A stretch of DNA of 64,000 nucleotides from an uncultured Acetatifactor sp. (GCA_904501885.1 CAJGCP010000005.1:21222-85221); one strand, 5' to 3'. Counted from the stretch's first letter, positions 24,653 through 34,105 are shown. Numbers and translations are program-made. Notes: a model not told the origin generated them from the sequence alone.

Positions 24653-25716
24653 TGAGTGACGTTAAAGAATTTAGATTAGGAGAATTATTTTGTGGACCAG
24701 GAGGTTTGGCATTAGGAGCAATTACTGCGAGAATAAATAATCCTGAATATAAAATCGTACATAAATGGGCAAATGATTATGATGATAGCACTTGTGAGAC
24801 ATATCGGAGAAACATTTGTCCGGAAGATGAACAAAGCGTAATTTGCGGTGATGTAAGACAGTTAGATATTGATTCATTGGGTGAAATAGACGCATTTGCG
24901 TTTGGATTTCCTTGCAATGATTTTTCTGTGGTTGGAGAGCAAAAAGGGTTCGATGGAATTTTTGGACCATTATATTCATATGGAGTAAAAGTTTTAAGGA
25001 AGTACCGGCCTCTATGGTTTTTGGCTGAAAATGTTGGTGGACTTAAAAGCGCAAATGATGGCAAAGCTTTCGAAAAAATTAAAGGCGATTTAATTGAGGC
25101 TGGGTACAGAATTTATCCAAACCTGTACAAATTTGAAGAATATGGTGTGCCACAAGCGAGACACAGAATGATTATAGTAGGAATCAGAAATGATTTACCA
25201 TACGAATTCAAGATACCTAGTACAAAACCATATAAGGATTGTGATGTTACTTGCAAAACGGCGATTGAAGTCCCGCCAATTCCTTCATATGCAGCAAACA
25301 ATGAAGAAACAAAGCAATCGGCGGTTGTTGTAGAAAGATTAAGGCATATTAAACCGGGGCAGAATGCCTTTACGGCAAATCTTCCAAAGGAATTGCAACT
25401 CAATGTAAAAGGGGCAAAAATCAGCCAGATATACAAGAGGCTTGATCCAACAAAACCGGCATATACAGTTACAGGCTCTGGTGGTGGGGGAACACATATT
25501 TATCACTATGAAGAACCAAGAGCATTAACTAATAGAGAAAGAGCAAGATTGCAAACATTTCCAGATGATTATGTTTTTGAAGGTTCGAAAGAATCGGTAA
25601 GAAAACAAATTGGTATGGCAGTACCATCTAAGGGAGCAAGAATTATTTTTGAAGCGATTTTAAAAACATTCGCAGGCGAGGAATACGAATATATTGAAGC
25701 GAAGAGTGAAGAGTAG
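24652..25716 (+). CDS. DNA (cytosine-5-)-methyltransferase
   Basis: C5 DNA methyltransferase of 354 residues, transferring a methyl group from SAM to a target cytosine. Motif I is ELFCGPGGLALGA, motif IV is FGFPCNDFS with catalytic Cys88, motif VI is AENVGG, motif VIII is QARHRMIIVGIR and motifs IX-X are RERARLQTFPDDY and QIGMAVPSKGA. The variable target-recognition part (about 200-290) is short, so the recognition sequence cannot be read. It is coupled to the HTH gene and to the FokI/AlwI-like nuclease nine bases downstream. It protects self DNA from that nuclease. Confidence 0.95.
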   Translation: MSDVKEFRLGELFCGPGGLALGAITARINNPEYKIVHKWANDYDDSTCETYRRNICPEDEQSVICGDVRQLDIDSLGEIDAFAFGFPCNDFSVVGEQKGFDGIFGPLYSYGVKVLRKYRPLWFLAENVGGLKSANDGKAFEKIKGDLIEAGYRIYPNLYKFEEYGVPQARHRMIIVGIRNDLPYEFKIPSTKPYKDCDVTCKTAIEVPPIPSYAANNEETKQSAVVVERLRHIKPGQNAFTANLPKELQLNVKGAKISQIYKRLDPTKPAYTVTGSGGGGTHIYHYEEPRALTNRERARLQTFPDDYVFEGSKESVRKQIGMAVPSKGARIIFEAILKTFAGEEYEYIEAKSEE

Positions 25717-25724
25717 GTGTACAT

Positions 25725-27302
25725 ATGATAAATTATTGGTGGGTTACACGCCCGAAGAGAAAATTAAATTCGATTCCAGAAATATTAGCAGTTTTATCTA
25801 CAGTTACATTAGATGCACAATGGCAAGGCAGTATGAATTTGCATCGAATGTTTGAAGATGGGCTAGAAGAGTCGGGTTTGAAACGAATCGGTGAAAGAAG
25901 AGATGCGAGAGGAAGTGGAGGTCGTACATATTATGCGTGGTTGGCTTCCCTAGGTCTTGTTTTTACTCAGGAGAGTACAAGTAAATGCTACTTGACTTTA
26001 GCTGGCGAAGCTATTATGCAAGGGAAATCCCCAGTGGAAGTATTAAAGAATCAGGTGCTGAAATATCAATTTCCATCACCGTTTTCTTTATCACCAGCAA
26101 GCTCTAAAGTTAGAGTGAATTCCAGATTTAAAATAAGACCTTTTCGTTTCTTGCTGAGATTATTAAACGATACAAGGTTAGGCTATTTGACCTGCGAAGA
26201 AATCGCAAAAATTGTCATGGTAGAAGCAGAGAACGAGAGTGATAAATGCTTTGACTACATACTAAATAGAATTTTGGAGTATAGAGACAAGGGAGATGCA
26301 ATGTTAGAAGCCGATTTCTTTGAAAAATATGCTCCAAGCTCTGGAAAAGTAAATCCAGAGCATCCATATAGTCACTTATTAGATACTGCGAATACTATGG
26401 CGAATTGGCTTGACTATACGCAGCTGGTTTATAGAGAAGAGGGCGGTATTATTCGTTTGCTTGATGATAAGCGTGATGAAGTCGGGTTTATTATCAATAC
26501 AAAACTACCGTTTATTGATAGACCGGAAGAACAAGAGTATTTTCAACGAAAATATGGTTTAGACCCATGGCATCAGAAAGATACGAGAAATTTGGCTAAT
26601 ACAAGGACTATTACTGCTCGGATGATAGACACACAAAAAATCAGACAAGCATTTATTGCATTATCTTTAAGGAAACCGGTTCGCTCTATTTCTACGCAAG
26701 TGGTGGATTATATTGTTGATGTAACAGGTGTTGATGGGAAACTGGTAGAAAACACATTAATAGAATGTTATCCAAATGGTGCGATTAGTGGGTTTATGAC
26801 AGAGTATTTTGAAATGGCATTTAAAGGAACGGAAGAAGCAGTTGCATTTGAGGTTGCAACGACAGAACTGTTCAAGGATGTATTTGGATTCACTGCAATT
26901 CATTTAGGACAGACAGGGAGTAAATCTGCACCGGATGTTTTGCTGTTATCTGATTCAAAAGGATATCAGGCAATTATAGATAACAAGGCTTATAGTAGAT
27001 ATTCGATAACCGGAGATCACAGAAATAGGATGATTCATAATTATATAGGGAATGTGTCAAACTTTAGTAAGTTCACACAGCCTATAGGATTCTTTTCATA
27101 CATTGCAGGTGGGTTTGCAAATCAAATAGACAAACAGATTCAAGGTATTGTGAGTGAGACAGGTGTTCACGGTTCTGCTATGACGGTATCGAACATGATT
27201 AAGTTGGTAGAGAGACAAAATACACAGCCACTCTCACACCAATCCATCAGAGAGATTTTTTCTGTGGACAGACAAATAGTTTTATCTGATATTTTATGGT
27301 AG
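25725..27302 (+). CDS. FokI/AlwI-like type IIS restriction endonuclease
   Basis: A 525-residue restriction enzyme. The N-terminal 350 residues look like a recognition part with winged-helix segments. The C-terminal cleavage domain shows the PD-(D/E)XK signature as PD at Pro403-Asp404 and Asp419-Asn-Lys421, within QAIIDNKAYS, which closely resembles the VIVDTKAYS motif of FokI. It most likely cuts outside an asymmetric site. It lies between the C5 methyltransferase and a DUF2075 ATPase and overlaps the latter's upstream region by a few bases. Whether one C5 enzyme suffices to protect an asymmetric site is a puzzle noted under findings. Confidence 0.85.
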   Translation: MINYWWVTRPKRKLNSIPEILAVLSTVTLDAQWQGSMNLHRMFEDGLEESGLKRIGERRDARGSGGRTYYAWLASLGLVFTQESTSKCYLTLAGEAIMQGKSPVEVLKNQVLKYQFPSPFSLSPASSKVRVNSRFKIRPFRFLLRLLNDTRLGYLTCEEIAKIVMVEAENESDKCFDYILNRILEYRDKGDAMLEADFFEKYAPSSGKVNPEHPYSHLLDTANTMANWLDYTQLVYREEGGIIRLLDDKRDEVGFIINTKLPFIDRPEEQEYFQRKYGLDPWHQKDTRNLANTRTITARMIDTQKIRQAFIALSLRKPVRSISTQVVDYIVDVTGVDGKLVENTLIECYPNGAISGFMTEYFEMAFKGTEEAVAFEVATTELFKDVFGFTAIHLGQTGSKSAPDVLLLSDSKGYQAIIDNKAYSRYSITGDHRNRMIHNYIGNVSNFSKFTQPIGFFSYIAGGFANQIDKQIQGIVSETGVHGSAMTVSNMIKLVERQNTQPLSHQSIREIFSVDRQIVLSDILW

Positions 27303-27328
27303 AATTTAGGAAGATTAAGGATGATATT

Positions 27329-29320
27329 ATGAACAAATATTCATTTTCGACTCAAACTGGAAAAGCATATTATTGTAATTCGATTCCGGGTTTTATACAA
27401 GACACATCTGATTCAATAATTGGACATCTTGTGAAGAGGGCATTTGATAATAATGACAAGCAAATAGATGCTTGGAATAATCAGATTTGCGAATTGCAGA
27501 AAAAGTTGGAAGAATGCGCCATGGAGGGCGATATTATTTTTGAATATGATATTGTTCGTCTGGGAAAAAGAATTGATGTTATCTTGCTAATTAAGCATAT
27601 GGTGTTTTCACTTGAATTTAAAAATGGGAAAAATGTTTATACCGCGCAGGATGCACAACAGGCTGAAGATTATGCAATTGACATCAAAAATTTTCATAAG
27701 GAATCTGAGGATTTATATGTATGTCCTATTTTGATAGCAACAGATGCACCAAAATATAAAAAAGAACAATCTATCGACAGTTATCCTGATAAGCAGATAT
27801 TTCTGCAACGTGAAAATATGGATACACTTGCGGATAAGTTGCGTCAAATAATTGATAAATATGGCGAAGATGAAGAGATTGATTTTAATAAATGGTTTAA
27901 TTCTCCGTATCATCCAACGCCAACAATTATTGCGGCGGCAGTTGAAGCGTATACATCACATGACATCAGTGAAATTGCAAACTCCGAAGCAGGACAGGAT
28001 GATATTGATAAGTGTGAGCAAAAGATAGAAGAAATAGTAGAATATGCACGCAAAAATCGGAGAAAATGTGTATGTTTTGTGACGGGTGTTCCAGGAGCTG
28101 GGAAGACGCTTGTGGGACTTGATGTTGTAGCTAAGAATCTTAAGAAAGAAATAGATAATCTTAGCGTTTATCTATCTGGAAATGGTCCCTTAGTGGAAGT
28201 TTTGCGTGAAGCACTGAAAAAGAGTGTTAAAGATAAAAATCAAAACAAGAAAGAAACAGAGGCGGCTATTAATGCTTTGATACAAAGTAGTTTTGCTTTC
28301 AAACGTGATAATGCGCAACTTAATACACCAACACCGGAACATATTATGATTTTTGATGAGGCTCAGAGAGTGTGGGATGTGCAGAAGATGACGAGCAAAC
28401 ATGAGAAAGATCCTGATATGTCGGTAAGTGAACCACACCTCTTGTTTAGAATTATGGATCGCCACGAGGACTGGGCAGTTATAATTTGTCTAGTAGGCCT
28501 GGGGCAAGATATATATGATGGAGAAGTCGGAATAAATGAATGGTTTAGAACAGGAATAGAAGATTTTAGGCAATGGGAGATGTATTTTTCTCCCGCAATT
28601 TTCACACAGGTTGAAGATAAAGACATCGATGTAGATATGATTAAATCTTGTGAAAGATGTCATGAGGTGATGGAGTTACATTTGAAAACATCTGTACGTT
28701 CATTTAGAGCAGACAAGCAGTGCCAGTTCGTTGATAGTTTGTTAGATAATGATCCCCAAAAAGCGAAAGAAGTATATTCATTAATTTCAGAGAAGTATCC
28801 AGTATATATAACAAGAGATATAAATAAAGCGAAAAAATGGGCAAGAAGTCAAGTGAGAGGATCACAACGATGCGGTGTATTGGCGTGTAGTAGTGCGCAA
28901 AGGCTTAAACCAGAAGGCGTTTATGTGCCAACGGATATTGATGTAAAGAACTGGTTCTTGGCGCCGAGTGATGATTTGCGTTCGTCTAACATGATGGAAG
29001 TGGTTGCTAGTGAATTTAAGGTGCAAGGTCTGGAAATTGACTGGGCTGTTGTTTGCTGGGATGCTGATTTGAGAAGAAAAAATCAGCGTGAATGGGACCA
29101 CTATAGTTTTAGAGGAACGAGGTGGAATAAGCGTAATAAGTTAGAACAAAAAAGATATTTGGTTAATTCGTACAGGGTTCTATTAACTAGAGCACGTCAA
29201 GGAATGGTTATTTTTGTACCGCACGGAGTAGATGAAGAGGAAGATGTAACCAGGAATCATCAATTCTATGATGAGATATATGATTATCTGGCGTTATGCG
29301 GAATAAAGGACCTCGAATGA
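27329..29320 (+). CDS. DUF2075 (Schlafen-like) NTPase/helicase with N-terminal nuclease-like region
   Basis: A 663-residue protein. The N-terminal ~190 residues hold RIDVILLIKHMVFSLEFKNG, which fits a PD-(D/E)XK-like core (Asp and Glu-x-Lys). The DUF2075 ATPase follows: Walker A GVPGAGKT at residues 253-260, Walker B IMIFDEAQ with Asp343-Glu344, and later VQGLEIDWAVVCWD and NSYRVLLTRAR typical of this SF1-like helicase group. Start taken at the ATG after AAGGATGATATT; an upstream ATG overlaps the nuclease gene's stop. It is the fourth gene of the R-M operon and may unwind or translocate DNA for the nuclease, or act as a separate defence protein. Confidence 0.82.
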   Translation: MNKYSFSTQTGKAYYCNSIPGFIQDTSDSIIGHLVKRAFDNNDKQIDAWNNQICELQKKLEECAMEGDIIFEYDIVRLGKRIDVILLIKHMVFSLEFKNGKNVYTAQDAQQAEDYAIDIKNFHKESEDLYVCPILIATDAPKYKKEQSIDSYPDKQIFLQRENMDTLADKLRQIIDKYGEDEEIDFNKWFNSPYHPTPTIIAAAVEAYTSHDISEIANSEAGQDDIDKCEQKIEEIVEYARKNRRKCVCFVTGVPGAGKTLVGLDVVAKNLKKEIDNLSVYLSGNGPLVEVLREALKKSVKDKNQNKKETEAAINALIQSSFAFKRDNAQLNTPTPEHIMIFDEAQRVWDVQKMTSKHEKDPDMSVSEPHLLFRIMDRHEDWAVIICLVGLGQDIYDGEVGINEWFRTGIEDFRQWEMYFSPAIFTQVEDKDIDVDMIKSCERCHEVMELHLKTSVRSFRADKQCQFVDSLLDNDPQKAKEVYSLISEKYPVYITRDINKAKKWARSQVRGSQRCGVLACSSAQRLKPEGVYVPTDIDVKNWFLAPSDDLRSSNMMEVVASEFKVQGLEIDWAVVCWDADLRRKNQREWDHYSFRGTRWNKRNKLEQKRYLVNSYRVLLTRARQGMVIFVPHGVDEEEDVTRNHQFYDEIYDYLALCGIKDLE

Positions 29321-29411
29321 GTATTGAGAGATGCAGCTGATATATGAACTATCAAAATCATAGGTTGGCTGCATTTATTTATGTTATGATATCGGAAAAC
29401 AGGAGGTGGCA

Positions 29412-29726
29412 ATGTTGACAATTACAGATAAACAGTTTGAAGATGCTTTTACGGCGGCCGGTGGATGGTTTATTTTAACACAGTTTGAGAAAATACATAA
29501 CTGGACTGGAAATAAGTCTGATTTAGTTGATGAATTGTTCAAAGAGGGATTTGATGCAAAAAGAACTGGGACGAATACAAGAGTATCAAGTGTTATTAGA
29601 ATTATTGATAGCAATCGCGGTAAAGAAGCCCTTATCAAGATAAGAGATTCTAAGATGATTAATAAAGCGCATTCTGATGCAGAAGAAAAGGCGAATGAAC
29701 TAATCCAAACGTATTATTCTAATTAG
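29412..29726 (+). CDS. Small protein of unknown function near the RT locus
   Basis: A 104-residue protein with no recognised domain. It begins MLTITDKQFEDAFTAAGGWF and is mostly helical, with a basic middle (about 50-80). Ribosome site CAGGAGGTGGCA. A hairpin (ATGCAGC...GCTGCAT) in 29331-29383 probably terminates the upstream operon. It is 30 bases before the NUDIX gene and so probably forms an operon with it. Confidence 0.6.
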   Translation: MLTITDKQFEDAFTAAGGWFILTQFEKIHNWTGNKSDLVDELFKEGFDAKRTGTNTRVSSVIRIIDSNRGKEALIKIRDSKMINKAHSDAEEKANELIQTYYSN

Positions 29727-29756
29727 TAGTGAATGGTGGAGGAGAGATAAAGCAGT

Positions 29757-30158
29757 ATGAAAACGCTTAAGGTAGTAGCTGCTATTATAAAGAAGATAAA
29801 TGAAAAAGGTGAAATGTTTATTTTTGCAACCCAAAGAGGTTCTGGCGATTTTGGAGGCGGATGGGAATTTCCGGGTGGAAAGATTGAAGAAGGTGAAACG
29901 CCACAAGAGGCTCTTGCACGAGAGATAAAGGAAGAGCTTGAAACGGAAATTATTGTAGGAGAATTGATTGATACGATAGAATATGATTATCAGACATTCC
30001 ATCTTTCAATGGATTGTTTCTGGGCAGAAATTGTTTCAGGTGATTTGATACTTATGGAACATGTTGCGGCTAAGTGGTTGAAGAAAGATGAGTTGGATTC
30101 GGTGGAGTGGTTGCCAGCGGACATGGCTCTAATTGAAATAATAAGAAGCAAGATATGA
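29757..30158 (+). CDS. NUDIX hydrolase (MutT-like)
   Basis: A 133-residue hydrolase of nucleoside diphosphate-linked compounds. The complete Nudix box is GGKIEEGETPQEALAREIKE followed by E, with the flanking GGWEFPGG strand, as in the 8-oxo-dGTP/CTP pyrophosphohydrolase group. It probably hydrolyses an altered or signalling nucleotide. It is 68 bases upstream of the RT-nitrilase gene. MutT-type proteins are usually chromosomal repair enzymes, but here it lies within a defence region, so a role in the RT system (adjusting dNTP pools or a product) is possible but unproven. Ribosome site GGAGGAGAG. Confidence 0.85.
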   Translation: MKTLKVVAAIIKKINEKGEMFIFATQRGSGDFGGGWEFPGGKIEEGETPQEALAREIKEELETEIIVGELIDTIEYDYQTFHLSMDCFWAEIVSGDLILMEHVAAKWLKKDELDSVEWLPADMALIEIIRSKI

Positions 30159-30225
30159 ATAATCAATAATTCATAATTCTAGGATAATTGGAACGTAGAA
30201 AAGAAAACAGGTGAAGGAAAATACA

Positions 30226-33132
30226 ATGGATAAATTATTTTTTGAGGAAGCGTATAGAAAATTGAAAGGAAGTGTTTATTTAGATAAAACCGTTCCCTTT
30301 TTACGAACACGTATTGTTGAATTTGAGAATGAAAATTTTGAATCTAATATGGAGGAGTTATATCAAGCTATTAATAGTGATGTAAATTGGGAGTTGATTG
30401 AGAAAAAGATAATTGAGTCAATTCAAGTGTTAACTTTTCCAAAGGAAGTAAAGACAATTAGTGAAAACGAAGAAGCAATTGTAATCTCAAATGTAAGCGC
30501 AGATAAGGTGCATGTAACAAAATATAATAACTTCTTAGACATGTGTGTAGAAGGGCATATTTTAGGTGTTTTATGGATTCTTTTAGTAGGGTACAGATTA
30601 GATGATGCTTTGATGAGAAGTTGCTATGGCAATCGACTAAGTGATAATTTAGTATTTGAAAATGAGAAAACCACAGCCTCTCCGAATCTGTTTAAACCAT
30701 ATTTTCAGCAGTATGAAAGCTGGAGAAATTTGGGATTAAAGAAAGCGGAGGAATGTGTCAATAGCAGGAACAAAAGTGTTATTATCACTATGCTTGATTT
30801 GACAAGATATTATTACAATGTTCATCTGACGGAATGTGATTTTGAAAGCATGACTGCACAATATATCAGCACTGATAATAGATGTGCAAAAAAGATTAAT
30901 TTATTAATGTATAAAATTTTAAGAGAATATTCGATTCGCTTGGGAAAAAATGAAGGATGCTTGTTGCCGATTGGTTTTTTACCAGCGAATATACTTGCTA
31001 ATTATTATCTAATGAATCTTGATAGTAAAATGCAGAAGTGTGGTCAGACAGTTTATTATGGAAGATATGTTGATGATATTATTTTAGTGACAGAAGTAGA
31101 AGATTCAGACTTTCTTCGCAATGAAATTTACCAAAAAGGAAATGGAATTGTGAGTGAATATATGCTCAGTATTTTGAGAAAGAATGGTATCATAGATGAA
31201 CTCGAGGATGATGAATATTTTTTGAGCGGATATTCTGAGATGAAGTTTCAAAAAAAGAAATTTCGGTTTTTCTATATTGACCAGACTGGATGCAATACAA
31301 TTATTGAAAAGATCCGAAAAGATATCTCAAACAATACAAGCGAATTTAATTATTTGCCGGAAGACATTGACGGCGGTTTTAGTGGAGATATTTTAAAAAT
31401 TGAAAGGGAGGATACGGTAAATAAGCTGAGGGCAATAAATAATACCAGCATTGATAAATATGTGTTATCAAAAACTGTGGGCAAAAATTTGTTGCTTTCT
31501 AAATTCGCCGAAAAGAAAACAATTGATAATTTTATTAAAAATGTAGGACAGTTATTGAATCATAAGGAAATAATTAATAACTATACTTTATGGGAAAGCA
31601 TTTTGAACTATTACATATTAAACAGCCGTTGGGATGAAGTGGTAAAATTTTCTGCACTCATTGTTTCTGCGCTGGATAATATGGAAGAAGATGAGTGTAA
31701 AAAGAGTGAGCCATATGAGTATCTTTGCGATCAACGAATTATAACAGTAGGAGATTCATTAGTTCTCTTTTATTATTCTTGCCTTTTAAGAGCAACAGCG
31801 ATTGTTTGGGGTGATGAAATAAGAAGTATGTTAAGTGATGTGGAACATATTTTTGTAGGATTTAATCGGTATTCCAAATATAATGCATTATTTGATTGTG
31901 AGAGTATAAGGAAGAAAAGAAAACAATTTTGTGCAGCAAGGATGATAAATAAAAATTTGCTACCAGTTTCAATAGAGGAATGCATGTCTGCATTCTCGCC
32001 ATCAGATAATTCACCTGTAAAAAGATTGTTTTCTTTAGATGAGTATATAGAACTTCTTGGAAAGAAAATAAGGTATAGAAAGCAAAATATTAGATTTGCA
32101 CCATATATACGTTCACCTTTTGAAATATTATATACTGAATTGTTAAAACAAATAAGAGATCAAAAAGAGCACTTACATACAGACAAAGAATGCATAAAGT
32201 TTGTGTGCCAAGAATATGCAAAAAATTTTAACAATCCTTCAGGTAGATATCTTGCAAAGTATATACAAGGAGATCATTTTGATTCGATCGAAAGATTTTG
32301 CGTGAATATACAGTCTAAAGAGAAGAAAAAATTACGAATTGCTGTAGCCAATGTTAAAATGAATGAGGTAGACATAGAAAATATTTTAAAGGGAACGAAA
32401 CGTTCTGTTTCGGAACGTTGTAATGAAATTAGCAGAATTATTAATGAGGCGGTTAGGTTTCGGACAGATATACTAATATTTCCAGAAGCGTATATTCCAA
32501 TAAGTTATTTGCCAGTGATACAAACCAAAGTTGCAAAACACAATATGGTTATTATTGGTGGAGTTGAGCATGTAAAATCGGGGAATCTCGTTTATAATCT
32601 TACAACGACAATTTTACCAATAGTAAATAAGTTTATGTCTTACGCAATACCTTTTTTTCATTCTAAAGTATTCTTTTCCCCACACGAGAAAGAGGTTATT
32701 AATAAGTACTCGTGTAGACCAGTAGAAGGAAAAGGACATACATTATTTAAGTGGAGAAATATAGATTTTGTTACTTATTGTTGTTATGAATTGACATCTA
32801 TTTCTTTGAGAAGTCTTTTTCAAGGTTATGTAGATATAATTTTTGGTGTGGAATGGAATAGTGATACTCATTATTTTGGAAATATTATGGAGGCACTTAG
32901 TAGAGATATATATTGCTATTGCGTTCAGTCGAATATGTCGGTCTATGGAGATAGCAGAATAATTCAACCTACAAAAAAAGATTTTATGGATATTGCCAAG
33001 GTAAAAGGTGGTATTAATGGACTAATAATTGTTGGAGAGGTTGATATTGATGAACTAAGGGCACGGCAGAGAGGAATAAAAGCGGAAGGGATTTATAAAC
33101 CAGTTCCGGCTGGTTGGGAGCCGAAACGATAG
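30226..33132 (+). CDS. Reverse transcriptase-nitrilase fusion (DRT type 1 / UG1-like)
   Basis: A 968-residue defence protein. The RT part (about residues 130-420) has the palm motif YVDD at 281-284 with the following VTEVED segment. A middle region (about 420-690) is helical and unassigned. The C-terminal part is a nitrilase/CN-hydrolase domain with the complete triad: Glu754 in LIFPEAYIP, Lys814 in FFHSKVFF and Cys853 in TYCCYELT. The fusion matches the UG1 class of unknown-group RTs (DRT type 1), reported to protect against phages. Start taken at the ATG behind GGTGAAGGAAAATACA. It is the last gene of its operon; a structured intergenic region follows directly. Confidence 0.88.
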   Translation: MDKLFFEEAYRKLKGSVYLDKTVPFLRTRIVEFENENFESNMEELYQAINSDVNWELIEKKIIESIQVLTFPKEVKTISENEEAIVISNVSADKVHVTKYNNFLDMCVEGHILGVLWILLVGYRLDDALMRSCYGNRLSDNLVFENEKTTASPNLFKPYFQQYESWRNLGLKKAEECVNSRNKSVIITMLDLTRYYYNVHLTECDFESMTAQYISTDNRCAKKINLLMYKILREYSIRLGKNEGCLLPIGFLPANILANYYLMNLDSKMQKCGQTVYYGRYVDDIILVTEVEDSDFLRNEIYQKGNGIVSEYMLSILRKNGIIDELEDDEYFLSGYSEMKFQKKKFRFFYIDQTGCNTIIEKIRKDISNNTSEFNYLPEDIDGGFSGDILKIEREDTVNKLRAINNTSIDKYVLSKTVGKNLLLSKFAEKKTIDNFIKNVGQLLNHKEIINNYTLWESILNYYILNSRWDEVVKFSALIVSALDNMEEDECKKSEPYEYLCDQRIITVGDSLVLFYYSCLLRATAIVWGDEIRSMLSDVEHIFVGFNRYSKYNALFDCESIRKKRKQFCAARMINKNLLPVSIEECMSAFSPSDNSPVKRLFSLDEYIELLGKKIRYRKQNIRFAPYIRSPFEILYTELLKQIRDQKEHLHTDKECIKFVCQEYAKNFNNPSGRYLAKYIQGDHFDSIERFCVNIQSKEKKKLRIAVANVKMNEVDIENILKGTKRSVSERCNEISRIINEAVRFRTDILIFPEAYIPISYLPVIQTKVAKHNMVIIGGVEHVKSGNLVYNLTTTILPIVNKFMSYAIPFFHSKVFFSPHEKEVINKYSCRPVEGKGHTLFKWRNIDFVTYCCYELTSISLRSLFQGYVDIIFGVEWNSDTHYFGNIMEALSRDIYCYCVQSNMSVYGDSRIIQPTKKDFMDIAKVKGGINGLIIVGEVDIDELRARQRGIKAEGIYKPVPAGWEPKR

Positions 33133-33157
33133 CAGAAAACAATAATAAATTAACTTC

Positions 33158-33317
33158 TGGTCACGATGACCAAAAGTGACTAATGACCAAGAATCGGGTT
33201 TTAGGGGATACCCTAAAGTGAACAGCCTGGCTGGTCAGCGGTGTTGTTGCCTAAGATTCGTGCAACGTTAGGCGTATCCTGTTACTTTCGCCAAATAGTG
33301 GCGATGCCTATTTCGAC
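33158..33317 (+). ncRNA. Candidate structured RNA downstream of RT-nitrilase
   Basis: The stretch between the RT stop and the terminator at 33325 holds a series of perfect short stems: TGGTCA/TGACCA (33158-33172), TTTAGGG/CCCTAAA with a GATA loop (33200-33217), GCCTAA/TTAGGC (33249-33273) and TCGCCA/TGGCGA (33288-33304). A second TGACCA (33184) can also pair with a second TGGTCA (33232), enclosing the GATA hairpin, so alternative pairings exist. No coding frame fits. It could be a non-coding RNA used by the RT or just a leader of the next gene. Confidence 0.45.
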
Positions 33318-33324
33318 GTCGGAA

Positions 33325-33369
33325 GGCACTGATTTCCAGATATAAGTCTGGAGGTCGGTGCCTTTTGTT
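33325..33369 (+). terminator. Terminator ending the structured region
   Basis: GGCACTGA pairs with TCGGTGCC and an inner CCAGA with TCTGG, followed by TTTTGTT. Confidence 0.75.
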
Positions 33370-33525
33370 ATGACTTCCATGTACGGCTATCAGTCTTTGC
33401 AATCAATTCATGAGAGAAATTTGCTTCAGTTTTTGCCGTCAGAAATTTTTGACTCCATGTATATAGTGAAAAGAAAAGTTTTGAAAAAATGTGAGATTTA
33501 CAAGAAGCAGAGAGGAGGTAATAGG

Positions 33526-33918
33526 ATGCAGTCAAAGGAAGTAATGAAAAAGTTAGCGGACAACTATGAAACACTAGTATTTGTTAGTAAGTGTTATCCC
33601 AGTTCGATGTCGCGATTAGAAAATCTGTTAATGTCGGAGGGAGTATCAGAAACTTCTGCCCGTAGAAAAATCGCGAATTTGGAGACAGAGGCAGGATGTC
33701 TGGTGGTGGAAAGATGTGGAAGCCTGAAACTGAATCAGGAATTGATTTTGCAAATGTTTTTACAAATACAAACGGAGCTTAATCTTCCAAATCGTTTGGC
33801 AGAGGAACAGGAGCAACAGTTAGCTACGTGGAAACGCAAGATTGCCTCGTTTTTGAATCGCAGCACCCTATTTTTGAAAACGTTCCATCATACTATGGTG
33901 TTTCGTGTCGGAAAGTAG
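33526..33918 (+). CDS. Small protein with a possible winged-helix region
   Basis: A 130-residue protein. Residues 20-65 (RLENLLMSEGVSETSARRKI) have the pattern of a winged-helix DNA-binding domain; the C-terminal half is charged and helical. Start taken at the ATG behind GAGAGGAGGTAATAGG. It may be a transcription regulator. Not assigned further. Confidence 0.5.
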   Translation: MQSKEVMKKLADNYETLVFVSKCYPSSMSRLENLLMSEGVSETSARRKIANLETEAGCLVVERCGSLKLNQELILQMFLQIQTELNLPNRLAEEQEQQLATWKRKIASFLNRSTLFLKTFHHTMVFRVGK

Positions 33919-33970
33919 TATACTTACAACAATGATTGTATAACGAATTTGAAATGGAGCCATACAATCT

Positions 33971-34105
33971 ATGAAACTGATGCAACCCCTCACCCTCCCA
34001 CGCCTCATCCTCCGCCCTTGGTGCGAAGCGGATGCGGCAGATTTATACAGATACGCCAGCGACCCTGATGTGGGATATCCTGCAGGTTGGCCGGTACATA
34101 GCAGT
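33971..34105 (+). pseudogene. 5' fragment of a GNAT acetyltransferase gene
   Basis: Encodes LTLPRLILRPWCEADAADLY and the SDPDVGYPAGWPVHSS segment typical of RimJ/RimL-type GNAT proteins, but only the first ~45 residues are present. The acetyl-CoA-binding part is absent, and the frame then runs into unrelated sequence. Confidence 0.7.

Noticed and set aside
33249..33273. Second attC-like pair (GCCTAAG ... GTTAGGC)
   Set aside because: One core mismatches the consensus and the spacing is too short; treated as an RNA stem.
33158..33317. Group II intron remnant
   Set aside because: The RT lacks a maturase domain, and no domain V-like hairpin is visible.
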